Source: Pseudomonadota bacterium (GTDB lineage Bacteria > Pseudomonadota > Gammaproteobacteria > JAADHS01). Taken from it: 64,000 bases of DNA. Both the position numbers and the translations under genes were made by a program. Where the stretch lies: assembly GCA_021821045.1 (NCBI GenBank), contig JAKACW010000017.1:1-64000 (forward strand), read 5' to 3'. Shown piece by piece: positions 34,156 through 41,422 of this stretch. The notes under the pieces were generated by a model, which saw only the letters and a program-made list of their open reading frames with translations, was not told the DNA's origin and made no database searches. Numbering within the stretch: the first letter of the stretch is position 1; the number at the start of each line of letters is the position of its first letter.

Positions 34156-34424
34156 TCTCGCCGTTGCTTTTCTTCTTCTTTTTGTTTGAGTACTTCTTCA
34201 CGCCGCTTCATCTGTTTCTCCAGAACCTCGCGGGACTTTTTGTACTCTTCGGGCGACATCTTATCCTTATCGTTTTCATCGAACACCAGATATTTGATGT
34301 CCTCATCAAACTGCTCATTTTTAGCTGCCCACCGAATGCCAATAATGGCCGCGATGACGATCAGGGCACCGGCAACCAGCCAGATGTAGATTGTCCAGCC
34401 GTCGGGCAGATTGTCTAGATTCAT
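34152..34424 (-). CDS. CcoS/FixS-like oxidase assembly protein with a charged tail
   Basis: A 90-residue protein with one membrane helix (about 12-30). The segment IIGIRWAAKNEQFDEDIKYL, followed by VFDEND, matches the CcoS/FixS pattern (W-A-xx-GQFDDL...IL-DD), a protein needed to insert cofactors into cbb3 oxidase. A 45-residue charged coiled-coil-like tail (EEYKKSREVLEKQMKRREE) is an addition to the usual 45-60-residue family. A GAGGGAG ribosome site lies 8 bases upstream of the ATG. CcoI, the usual neighbour, is not seen. Confidence 0.55.
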   Translation of the reverse strand: MNLDNLPDGWTIYIWLVAGALIVIAAIIGIRWAAKNEQFDEDIKYLVFDENDKDKMSPEEYKKSREVLEKQMKRREEVLKQKEEEKQRRE

Positions 34425-34435
34425 GAGTTCTCCCT

Positions 34436-34762
34436 CTAAAAGAGTTGACCGTGCAGCAACTGGGTTGCGCCCATTATGATGGCCGCCACTATACCCAAAA
34501 ATATCCAGGCAAACATAATCTTCTCACCCAGCTTCAATTTCTTACCCTTGCCGGTGAGCATGAACTTCACCACAATCGCCGTAAAAACGATGATAGAAAT
34601 AATGAGGAAAATAAAAATCCCGACGCTAAACTCCTGGCTGCGAGTTCCCTCTATCCCCCATTCCTGCTCCGTCTCCTCTACCATGGTGGCTGTTGATGCC
34701 GGAACTTGCGTGGTATCGGACTGCGCGAGCAGCAGAGGTACAACTTGATTTAGTTCAGACAT
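34436..34762 (-). CDS. Two-helix membrane protein, first gene of the downstream unit
   Basis: A 108-residue protein with an acidic N-terminal region (1-42) and two membrane helices (about 46-68 and 83-102). The loop between them, GKKLKLGEKIMFAW, carries the same GEK-hydrophobic-F motif found before the anchors of the cytochromes at 33655 and 40704, hinting at a shared membrane interface. No family recognised. It is the first gene after the terminator at 34853, so a promoter should lie in 34763-34850; I see no convincing -35/-10 pair there. Confidence 0.6.
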   Translation of the reverse strand: MSELNQVVPLLLAQSDTTQVPASTATMVEETEQEWGIEGTRSQEFSVGIFIFLIISIIVFTAIVVKFMLTGKGKKLKLGEKIMFAWIFLGIVAAIIMGATQLLHGQLF

Positions 34763-34852
34763 GTATCACTCGAGTCAATTAGACCTTAGTCCCCTTCCCG
34801 GGTTCACAGTGCGACAACCGCTCGAACTGCAACAGTACAGGGGGGAAAGGGG

Positions 34853-34880
34853 AAAAAAAACGCCGCTTTTAGGGCGGCGT
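34853..34880 (-). terminator. Strong rho-independent terminator of the ccoN unit
   Basis: Read on the minus strand: stem ACGCCGC with GCGGCGT, a 7-base loop, then eight T. It separates the ccoN-ccoO unit (38629 to 34956) from the downstream unit starting at 34762. Confidence 0.9.
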
Positions 34881-34916
34881 CCGATGCTCACAGTCTATCG
34901 TTGTTATTATTCGGGT

Positions 34917-34942
34917 GGTAGCGGAGCGAGTCCTCCGCTACC
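34917..34942 (-). other. Perfect hairpin just before the terminator
   Basis: A 10-base perfect stem (GGTAGCGGAG with CTCCGCTACC) and a 6-base loop, 13 bases after the stop of the 41-residue gene. It lacks a T-run and may protect the 3' end of the ccoN mRNA. Confidence 0.6.
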
Positions 34943-34955
34943 GAGTCCCAACCAC

Positions 34956-35081
34956 CTAGGTCTTGATTTGGGGGCTTTCTTTATCGTAGTTGTCGATAAA
35001 GAAGCTATAAATAAACGGTGCGGTGAACACGAATATTATGATCCCCAACATACAGAGCGGCGGATTATCGATATCAATCAT
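34956..35081 (-). CDS. 41-residue single-helix protein in the ccoN unit
   Basis: A tiny gene with a strong AGAAGGAGA ribosome site 6 bases before the ATG. It encodes MIDIDNPPLCMLG, a hydrophobic helix (about 11-28) and a polar tail FIDNYDKESPQIKT. Size and single helix suit a CcoQ-like small subunit. It is the last gene before the terminator and follows the 208-residue gene at 35111. Family assignment is not possible by eye. Confidence 0.65.
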   Translation of the reverse strand: MIDIDNPPLCMLGIIIFVFTAPFIYSFFIDNYDKESPQIKT

Positions 35082-35110
35082 TTCAGTTCTCCTTCTAACC
35101 TGTTATCCGA

Positions 35111-35737
35111 TCAATGGCCGGCGTGGGTCGGAACCCAGCTGAACTCGGGCAAACGCTTGACAGCGATCACAACCGCGACACAGAAGTAGATCACGTAAAA
35201 GACGTCGATCGTGTACCCCTTGTCCCAATGTGGCTGCTTGCGGATCGTGGAGCCGTCGGGCTTCTTCTCGCCTTCAAAATTGGCAAGCGTAACCCACGGA
35301 CCGATGATGGTGTACTCCTCAAGGTCAACACCCTTCCGCTCAAGCTCGATGACCTGATCCTTAATAAGCATCAGATCGTCCCACTCGACAGGATGACGCT
35401 CTTGCAGTGCCTCGTACTTCGAGCCTTTGGACTTAACCGCATTCACGATGTACTCGACCTTGCCGTTTGGATCGGCAATGCTTTGTACCTGTGGGTCATC
35501 CATCAGAGCAACGTACTCTTGATAAATGGCCGCTTGCGGTCGTTGACCCCACAAAGGCGCGGTAATGAGAAACGCCGTTAGGATCGTCAGTGCCAAGAGC
35601 CAAATTACCGGGCGCGGAAGGCGATTGTTGTCTTCCTTAATACCGCCCAGACTCTCTCTTGCCCACAACTCTTTGGCCGCTTTGTTTTGTGCGTCATCGG
35701 TTAATGACACAAGCGGTGCATCAAATCTCCAACCCAT
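35111..35737 (-). CDS. CcoP-like two-helix protein without heme motifs
   Basis: A 208-residue protein. A cytoplasmic N-terminus (1-40) leads to helix 1 (about 43-62) introduced by NRLPRPVIW, with PLWGQRP at its end. A soluble domain of about 110 residues follows, then a second helix (about 176-194, VFYVIYFCVAVVIAV). The P-R/K-P-W entry and position after ccoN-ccoO suggest the slot of CcoP, but no CxxCH is present. The protein at 26870 has the same helix-1 exit motif. A GGGGA site precedes the ATG. Confidence 0.55.
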   Translation of the reverse strand: MGWRFDAPLVSLTDDAQNKAAKELWARESLGGIKEDNNRLPRPVIWLLALTILTAFLITAPLWGQRPQAAIYQEYVALMDDPQVQSIADPNGKVEYIVNAVKSKGSKYEALQERHPVEWDDLMLIKDQVIELERKGVDLEEYTIIGPWVTLANFEGEKKPDGSTIRKQPHWDKGYTIDVFYVIYFCVAVVIAVKRLPEFSWVPTHAGH

Positions 35738-35751
35738 GTTAATCCCCTCCC

Positions 35752-36702
35752 CTATTTGAGACTCAGAACGAAGTCCATCAGATACCGAATGTCGCTCTTA
35801 GGCGCATAGTCCGGTACTTCCGGTGGATAAACGCGCTCGCCTGCGGCGTACTTGGTGTACTCCGCACGCCATTGATCGAAATCGATCGGCTTGCCGTTTG
35901 CGTCGTTCTTACCCCACAGGTAGTCGAAGCGGGGCATAATGGAGTGAGGCTGAACCAAACGTGGATTGAAGAAGTGCATCATCATCCACTCTTTGGAAGA
36001 GTTGCGTGATCCGACGTGCAGCAAGTCGGGCGCCTTTCGGTCCGAACCAAACGCGGTCGGTGATTCACTGTTGAAGTCACCGAGACGTGGCGGAACGCCG
36101 AACACCTGCCAGTCCTGAGTTTGCTCAGGCAGCAAGGTATGGCACCACCAGCACCCTTCGCGGACGAACATGATTTTGCCCGATCCCACGTAGGCTGAGT
36201 TTTCATCCCCTGCAGCGTCGAGCACCTGCTGTGGATTCCAGTTTCGAGTGACGCTCGCGTTTTCGATGTAAGCCGTCACTTCTCCACCAGCTTCCGCGTG
36301 GGCAACTACGAACACAGCGCCTTTCTGGTGATCAGCTTCGTTGATGCGACCTTTGGTCGTGCTCAACTCGGCTACCACTTTGCCTGCCGTGCGCGGATGG
36401 TTGATCGCGCTGGGGAACGGAACCCCAGGCGGATAAACATACGCGTGGATCGGATCGATTGGCTGATTGGTTGCCGGATCCTTGTCCAATGTCACGGTGA
36501 CAGGTTTGCCTTCGCCTCTCATGAGCGGATCCTCGTATGAGAATCCGCCGATTCGACCGTAGGAAAGCGCCTTTTGAAGACCCCACTCCGTAGATCCGAC
36601 GAGTACGATGTCAGACGTCGGGAAGTACAGGGTGATCATCATGGAGCCACCCAAAGCGGCACCAAACATTCGTGCCCCAATTTTATACTCTCTAAATGCC
36701 AC
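35752..36702 (-). CDS. ccoO: CcoO-like one-heme cytochrome c subunit, long form
   Basis: The membrane-anchored cytochrome c subunit that feeds electrons to CcoN. It has 316 residues against about 200 for ordinary CcoO. One anchor helix lies at about 12-35; the heme motif CWWCH is at 184-188, preceded by FVREG as in CcoO, and the distal Met is in IMPRFDYLW. Conserved KAPDLLHVG and FFNPRLVQPHS also match CcoO. The extra 120 residues lie between the anchor and the heme domain and look like beta structure. The start is a GTG with GGGAGG 9 bases upstream, 24 bases after ccoN. Confidence 0.88.
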   Translation of the reverse strand: MAFREYKIGARMFGAALGGSMMITLYFPTSDIVLVGSTEWGLQKALSYGRIGGFSYEDPLMRGEGKPVTVTLDKDPATNQPIDPIHAYVYPPGVPFPSAINHPRTAGKVVAELSTTKGRINEADHQKGAVFVVAHAEAGGEVTAYIENASVTRNWNPQQVLDAAGDENSAYVGSGKIMFVREGCWWCHTLLPEQTQDWQVFGVPPRLGDFNSESPTAFGSDRKAPDLLHVGSRNSSKEWMMMHFFNPRLVQPHSIMPRFDYLWGKNDANGKPIDFDQWRAEYTKYAAGERVYPPEVPDYAPKSDIRYLMDFVLSLK

Positions 36703-36726
36703 GTTAAATTCCTCCCTAGTAAGTTC

Positions 36727-38133
36727 TTATCGCTCGTACGCCAATTCGTGCGGCAAACGACCCACTGGGATTTCCGTGCCTACGCGCGCGGTCATCCACA
36801 TGTTGTAGAGCCACACAACGTTGCCGGTGAATACCATGGTGCCGCCAACCCATCGTGCGATCATGTAAGGATGCTCGGCGATGACGACGTCGATGTAAGG
36901 TACTTCGTAGATCTTGCCCGCGCCTTGAATCAGACCAGCGATGGTCATGGAGATCCAGTAGGTGCAGAACCCGATCAGGAGGAACCAGAAGTGGAAGTTA
37001 GCAAGCGTCAGCGAGTACAGCTTACGACGCAACAGCGTTTGGATGCCGTAGTAGACCGCCGCGCCTTCCAGGAAGGTCGAGAAACCCAGCAACGCCAAGT
37101 GAGCGTGTGCCACGATCCAGCCCGTTCCATGAATGTACCAGTTGATGGCGCGAGTCTGTTGGAAGCCACCCTGCATGTTGAGCGGAATCGCCAACAGAAC
37201 ACCAGTGATGGTGAACTTGATCTCGACGTTCTCAACGAACATGTGCCACTTGCCGGTCATGGTGAGCAGCAGGTTGGACACGAACGCAATCGCCGGTACC
37301 AGAATCAACACGCCTTCGACAGATGCGAACGACTTGAGCCATTCCGGCAGCGGAGCGGACATCAGGTGGTGAGCAGCTGGGGTCGAGTAGAAAATTACAA
37401 CCGACCAGAAGTGCAAGTGACCGATACGGTGGGAGTAGAGGGGATTACCGGTAACCTTCGGAACCGTGTAATACGCAATAGCAGCGGCAACGGGCGTGAT
37501 CCACAGACCCAACACGTTATGCGCAAACCACCATGTCATGTACGCTTCGCTAAGGCCGGTCAAGTTGAAGAACTCGGGCGAGTTACCAACCAGGAACACG
37601 ATGATCACCATGAAGATACCGGTACCGAAGAACCAGTTCGTGGTGTAGATCCCCTGGGTACGGCGAGTAACGATGGTCATCCACACGTTGGCGCCGAGCG
37701 GGAACAGAACACCGAAGATGATCGCCAAGTCGATCGGCCAGATGATGTCCGAGTACTCACGACCAGAGCTGATACCCATCCACAGCAGCGTGAGCGCAAG
37801 GGACAGACCTACGTTCCAGATCAGAACGTTCCACACCCCAAGTTTCTCGGACCACAATCGGGTGTTGCCGAGTGCGGGGGTGATGTAAGTCATGGCCATG
37901 GCGAACGCCATCGAGATCCATCCGAGAATTACGGCCAGTACGTGAACCTGCCGCATTTTGCCGAATGCAAAATACTCGTAGCCGGTAACGAAGTCCGGAA
38001 ACGCCAGTTTAGCTGCGTTAAACGAACCAATCCCGGTTCCGATTACGAACCAAATGATGGAAGAAAAACCGAAGAAAATCGCCGTTGTGCCTGGCGGTAT
38101 GTCTTCGTTCTTCGCGAACAAATACTTCAACAT
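36727..38133 (-). CDS. ccoN: cbb3-type heme-copper oxidase subunit I (CcoN), divergent
   Basis: The catalytic 12-helix subunit, 468 residues. Ligands are all present: His64 and His345 for the low-spin heme, His343 for the high-spin heme (assignment by motif AHAH), and His205, His255 and His256 for CuB. The cross-linking tyrosine Tyr249 stands six residues before the HH pair, as in C-family oxygen reductases. The Glu of the FEGPMM motif of typical CcoN is Gln321 (MQGGFQQ) here, and GPHH is AAHH. Heme and copper sites favour oxygen reduction; the changed acid could alter proton transfer. NO reduction is a less likely alternative. GAGGAAG ribosome site. Confidence 0.92.
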   Translation of the reverse strand: MLKYLFAKNEDIPPGTTAIFFGFSSIIWFVIGTGIGSFNAAKLAFPDFVTGYEYFAFGKMRQVHVLAVILGWISMAFAMAMTYITPALGNTRLWSEKLGVWNVLIWNVGLSLALTLLWMGISSGREYSDIIWPIDLAIIFGVLFPLGANVWMTIVTRRTQGIYTTNWFFGTGIFMVIIVFLVGNSPEFFNLTGLSEAYMTWWFAHNVLGLWITPVAAAIAYYTVPKVTGNPLYSHRIGHLHFWSVVIFYSTPAAHHLMSAPLPEWLKSFASVEGVLILVPAIAFVSNLLLTMTGKWHMFVENVEIKFTITGVLLAIPLNMQGGFQQTRAINWYIHGTGWIVAHAHLALLGFSTFLEGAAVYYGIQTLLRRKLYSLTLANFHFWFLLIGFCTYWISMTIAGLIQGAGKIYEVPYIDVVIAEHPYMIARWVGGTMVFTGNVVWLYNMWMTARVGTEIPVGRLPHELAYER

Positions 38134-38190
38134 GTGAACTTCCTCCCCCTATCTCCACTCTAAACCGAACATCATAGACTTGCGCCCTTG

Positions 38191-38283
38191 CTAGCTATGG
38201 TCACCGGGCATCATGAGATACCACGCGAACCACATACTAGAAAAAGCCAACAAAATCCCGCAGATGCTAGCGAACATAGCCAT
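38191..38283 (-). CDS. 30-residue single-helix protein upstream of ccoN
   Basis: A tiny gene with the excellent ribosome site AAGGGGAGG, 8 bases before its ATG, between the 98-residue gene and ccoN. It encodes MAMFASICGILLAFS, continuing as a hydrophobic helix rich in Trp and Met to about residue 25, then PGDHS. It is probably a small structural subunit of the oxidase (CcoQ/CcoM-like in size). Confidence 0.7.
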   Translation of the reverse strand: MAMFASICGILLAFSSMWFAWYLMMPGDHS

Positions 38284-38332
38284 TCGAAGATCCTCCCCTT
38301 GAACTGAAAATCTAAAACAGAATCACGATTTT

Positions 38333-38629
38333 TTAGTGTGCAGAACCGGTCCGTGCAGCAGCCGCTTCGAGCTCACCGTGACGATTTGCAGCAATCATCA
38401 TGATGGCCATGAATGCGACGCCGAAAACGATCATGCACCAATCGACGAAACCATTGAACGTAGTTGGGTCGTAGGAGTCTATTCCCCATCCACCCCAGTT
38501 CTCGAATCGACCACGCCCCAAAGCACACATCAGAGCCGCTCCAAACACGCTTCCGTTGCCCATTCCGGTGGTGACACCGGCGATGAGACTGACAAGAAAC
38601 GTCTTGGATGGCGTTAAGTTATTGACCAT
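38333..38629 (-). CDS. Two-helix membrane protein, first gene of the ccoN unit
   Basis: A 98-residue protein. The ATG at 38629 has a GGAGGGGAG ribosome site and is chosen over an in-frame start 19 codons upstream. Helix 1 covers about residues 8-32 with glycine-rich GVTTGMGNGSVFGAAL; helix 2 about 60-78 (WCMIVFGVAFMAIMMIA). It is unrelated by eye to known cbb3 subunits. As the promoter-proximal gene before the 30-residue gene and ccoN, it is likely a structural or assembly component. Confidence 0.65.
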   Translation of the reverse strand: MVNNLTPSKTFLVSLIAGVTTGMGNGSVFGAALMCALGRGRFENWGGWGIDSYDPTTFNGFVDWCMIVFGVAFMAIMMIAANRHGELEAAAARTGSAH

Positions 38630-38946
38630 GACTCCCCTCCACAGCGATTTGAGAAAGCACCCAAAGAATAAACAACTTAGTTTCACCCGAGCGGCGTGCT
38701 CGTTGTTAATCCAATTTCGTCACGCGGGTAAATTTCTGGAAAAAGATGGTTGCATAGGGATAGGGCATAGTCAAGTAGTTTCAAGTAAACTGATGGAGAA
38801 AATTAATACCTGATTGCACAGGTAAAGTTCTCACTCAGAAGCGCTTTGAAACGCGTTGAATTTGTCTCGGAGCGCACCGATACGCTGTACCGAAATCGTA
38901 CGTTGAAAACAATTGCAAACGAAAACAGATAGGTAAGAACAGCGAA
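38630..38946. promoter_or_regulatory. Divergent intergenic region upstream of the ccoN unit
   Basis: 317 AT-rich bases without a credible gene. It must hold the promoter of the ccoN unit (minus) and of the 65-residue gene (plus). Candidate minus-strand elements are TTGAAA or TTGACT followed by TATCCC-like boxes near 38770, none convincing. I see no FNR/ANR-type TTGAT-N4-ATCAA site. Confidence 0.4.
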
Positions 38947-39144
38947 ATGAAAGAGCTAATTATTTTTGGGATTGCCGGCCTTGGATCTCTTTTTATTCTT
39001 GGCTATTCGGTCCACATGTTTGTCGGTGGGCTGGTGGACCCAATGGTGGAGAAATCGCTCATCGCGGTGGCGTGCACAATCGGCGCAGCGGTGATTGGCT
39101 TCATGGCTTGGGATGTAATTAAACGACGTCGTGGGGGTGGTTAG
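38947..39144 (+). CDS. 65-residue two-helix membrane protein on the opposite strand
   Basis: The only plus-strand gene inside the oxidase locus. Helix 1 spans about 4-24 (IIFGIAGLGSLFILGYSVHMFVGG), helix 2 about 36-57, with a basic tail KRRRGGG. A weak AAGAA-type ribosome site lies upstream. It points toward the thioredoxin-side unit and converges with it. It has no obvious family; a small oxidase-associated protein is a guess from context. Coding is supported by the clean two-helix pattern and positive-inside tail. Confidence 0.55.
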   Translation: MKELIIFGIAGLGSLFILGYSVHMFVGGLVDPMVEKSLIAVACTIGAAVIGFMAWDVIKRRRGGG

Positions 39145-39224
39145 CGACGTCGCGGGCAACCGGTGGAACTCAGCAACCCCTCAGACAAGGCACCATGGTC
39201 CGCGATCGCAATGCGCCTCGCGAG

Positions 39225-39683
39225 TTAGCGAAAGACGCTGAGCAACGATTTTGCGTCGCGGAATGTCGTTTCCTGACCGAACTGCGACTTGTGAAAGACG
39301 TACTGCCGCCGTTTTCCGGAGAGATCCATTCCGGATAATCCAAATGACTTGCCGGCATAGTCGGAAAAAAAGCGCAATTCTTTTACCAAATCCACGGTCT
39401 GCCCATTACGCAACTGCAGCTTTACCCCCTGCTTGCTCACGTCAAGGGACAGAGGAGAATTTGGCAGCATCATGAGCCGACTCCCGAAAATTCGGTTCGC
39501 TCCAGCAATGGCAAAAAAAGTGGCCAAGAACACCAGGAGGTAAGACCAAGTCTGCTTGTCGGGACTGTACCAGAACTTGAGCGCAATCAGCCCAAGGAAA
39601 AACACCGTTGGAACATATAGCGCGACATCCCACAGGACGCCGCGACGATCAGGCTGCAATGTGAAATGACTCTGATCAGCCAT
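39225..39683 (-). CDS. Membrane protein with a C-terminal soluble domain, unknown
   Basis: A 152-residue protein with two membrane helices (about 20-38 and 46-64, the second YLLVFLATFFAIAGA) and a soluble beta-rich C-terminal half (PLSLDVSKQGVKLQLRNGQTVDLVKELR...). The layout recalls small PH-like or DUF membrane proteins but I cannot assign one. It is the last gene of the unit that begins at 41294, 7 bases after the thioredoxin-like gene. Confidence 0.6.
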   Translation of the reverse strand: MADQSHFTLQPDRRGVLWDVALYVPTVFFLGLIALKFWYSPDKQTWSYLLVFLATFFAIAGANRIFGSRLMMLPNSPLSLDVSKQGVKLQLRNGQTVDLVKELRFFSDYAGKSFGLSGMDLSGKRRQYVFHKSQFGQETTFRDAKSLLSVFR

Positions 39684-39690
39684 GGTTTAG

Positions 39691-40203
39691 CTAGCCTTTC
39701 TGATTCGACTTCAATACAGATTGTATCGCGGCATCGAATTCGCCATACAGCATTCGACCCGGCTGCTTGAATCGCACCACATTGTTCGGGTCGATCAGAT
39801 ATGTCCAAGGATCTCCCATGACCTTGAATGCTTTGAATGCTTCAGGGTTCTGATACTGATCCATGTGCAGAAAGATCACCCGATCCTGGTACTCGGTGAC
39901 CAGCGCCTTGAGAATTTGGAGTTGCTTGTCACATACCGTGCAGTGACCCGGCGTCGCAAACTCAACAAGTATTGGCTTTCCTGACTTGAGCGCCTCATCC
40001 AGGGATACCTGGTACATCCGTTCGTCTGGGTAACGATAACTCGTTATCCTGCTAAAATCGCCCCCGACATCTTGCAGCGTTTTTGTTTTCACGGCCGGGG
40101 CTGTCTGCCCCACCTTCAGGGTGCTCCCGTCCTCATAACAGCCTCCGGCCAGCAACACCCCAGCTGCCAACAAGACCCCCGAAAACCAAGACGGCTTAAC
40201 CAT
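39691..40203 (-). CDS. Thioredoxin-fold lipoprotein with a CxxC motif
   Basis: A 170-residue lipoprotein: signal peptide with lipobox LLAGGC (Cys22), then a thioredoxin-fold domain (about 65-168). PILVEFATPGHCTVCDKQL carries the redox motif CTVC (about 88-91), and a cis-Pro region follows (GDPWTYLID). Candidates for its job are reducing heme-attachment cysteines or delivering copper, as TlpA- and Sco-like proteins do. Sco proteins would have CxxxC plus a distal His, which is not the pattern here. It overlaps the mini-oxidase-like gene by 8 bases. Confidence 0.8.
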   Translation of the reverse strand: MVKPSWFSGVLLAAGVLLAGGCYEDGSTLKVGQTAPAVKTKTLQDVGGDFSRITSYRYPDERMYQVSLDEALKSGKPILVEFATPGHCTVCDKQLQILKALVTEYQDRVIFLHMDQYQNPEAFKAFKVMGDPWTYLIDPNNVVRFKQPGRMLYGEFDAAIQSVLKSNQKG

Positions 40204-40711
40204 TTTTGTTCCACCCCGCGCAGGTTCGAAACAAATTATAGGCCCAAATGAAGTTTGCCAAGAGCACCAACGTGCCGAACATGCCCATCATCGCCAGCGT
40301 CGGCCGGACAATCATCTCCACCTGGTCGGGTGTCATGTGTGCACTCGCGACCCCGCCGTCAACGCCCGCTTTGGTAAACAGTACGACCATCCCAATCAAG
40401 CCGACGTTGTGAATCCAGAAATGGGCCTTGACGAGCTTAATGCTAAAGATCGGCCGGCGCACCAAACGCGGGATTATGTAATAAACCGCGGCGAAGATAG
40501 CCATCTCCACCCAGCCTAACAAGTTGATGTGAGTGTGGGCCCGAACGATCAAATTACCGTGCATACGGTGATCGACGAAATGTCGAAACTCCGCGATTCC
40601 ACCCATCAGCGCGCCCCACGTGAATCCGATGATGCTGTAGATGATGCACGCGTAAACGAACCAAAGCGTGTATTTGACGTAGACTCGATCTGTTACCCAC
40701 GGCTCATTCAC
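40196..40711 (-). CDS. Mini heme-copper-oxidase-like protein (CcoN C-terminal fold only)
   Basis: A 171-residue, four-helix protein starting with GTG behind a strong AGAAGGAGA site. From residue 55 it aligns with the CcoN C-terminus: RAHTHINLLGW (His59, His61) with AHAHLALLG, then AVYYIIPRLVRRPIFS with AVYYGIQTLLRRKLYS, and KAHFWIHNVGLIG with ANFHFWFLLIGFC. The copper ligands and Tyr of CcoN have no counterpart. A role in heme binding, electron entry or complex assembly is open. It overlaps both neighbours (a cytochrome c and a thioredoxin-like lipoprotein) by 8 bases. Paralogue at 23345. Confidence 0.72.
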   Translation of the reverse strand: MNEPWVTDRVYVKYTLWFVYACIIYSIIGFTWGALMGGIAEFRHFVDHRMHGNLIVRAHTHINLLGWVEMAIFAAVYYIIPRLVRRPIFSIKLVKAHFWIHNVGLIGMVVLFTKAGVDGGVASAHMTPDQVEMIVRPTLAMMGMFGTLVLLANFIWAYNLFRTCAGWNKNG

Positions 40712-41294
40712 GGAGCTCTCCTTCTTCTGCGGGGGTCGCCTTTTCTCTTATGTCCGTATATTTTTCCTTCCACCAATCGGGCGCCCAGGTCTTGACCATG
40801 CTATCAATAAATTCGGATCGCCCTTCCGGCGGCATTGGCGAGGACGGCGAACCCTGTTCGGCCGTAAGTTCGGACAGAAACGCAGCGATTGCGCTCAGGT
40901 CCGCGGAAGCCATATTCATGACGTACGCCGCTTCCTTCGGAGCATCTCCGTGATCGATCGTCACGGTTTCGTAGGTTTGCTCTGGTTTGCGCAGAAAGCG
41001 TTCCAACCAGTCACGGGTACGCTTGCTTCCCACGCCGTCTAGCGACAGACCCATATTCGTGCCGTTGCGCATGGCGCGATGGCACGCCGTGCACTGGGAC
41101 TCTCGAAAAATCCTAGATCCGCGATGTCCCTCTTCCGAGAGACTGTAATTCGTCTTAGACGCGAACATTGGCTCGTCGGAAGTCATTCGCACCGTTTCCA
41201 TCGCAACGAAACCAATTGTTGCCAGGACTACGAAAATACCAACGATTCCGAAGAGGATCTTTTCACCCTGCTTTAGGGGTTGCTTTGCTGCCAT
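40704..41294 (-). CDS. Membrane-anchored one-heme cytochrome c, long C-terminal tail
   Basis: A 196-residue protein. An anchor helix (about 14-32) is introduced by LKQGEKILFG; the heme motif is CTACH (68-72), and the distal Met may be in VMNMASADL (about 125). A 55-residue tail after the cytochrome fold contains WAPDWWKEKY. It resembles the cytochrome at 33655 in its anchor. It is the first gene of the unit 41294 to 39225, which lies after the terminator of the two-heme cytochrome; a possible promoter TTGTTT-N16-CAAAAT sits near 41385-41412. Confidence 0.85.
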   Translation of the reverse strand: MAAKQPLKQGEKILFGIVGIFVVLATIGFVAMETVRMTSDEPMFASKTNYSLSEEGHRGSRIFRESQCTACHRAMRNGTNMGLSLDGVGSKRTRDWLERFLRKPEQTYETVTIDHGDAPKEAAYVMNMASADLSAIAAFLSELTAEQGSPSSPMPPEGRSEFIDSMVKTWAPDWWKEKYTDIREKATPAEEGELRE

Positions 41295-41422
41295 ATGATT
41301 TGAGACTACTAGCTTGGATTATTTTCTGGTAGCGCATCTCGCGCGCCCCACCCCGCGGGATTGGACCGCGACACACATCCATTGTTCTGCTTATTTTGAA
41401 AAAGTTTTCCGCCAAAACAAAG

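Noticed and set aside
36727-38133. Reading the ccoN product as a NO reductase of the NorB or related type
   Set aside because: The conserved Tyr six residues before the HH pair and three His CuB ligands fit oxygen reductases. Kept only as a minor alternative.
36574-38163. A 529-codon plus-strand frame opposite ccoN
   Set aside because: It is the antisense shadow of ccoN and part of ccoO. It is rich in His, Asp and Arg with no family pattern, while the minus strand carries all heme and copper ligands.
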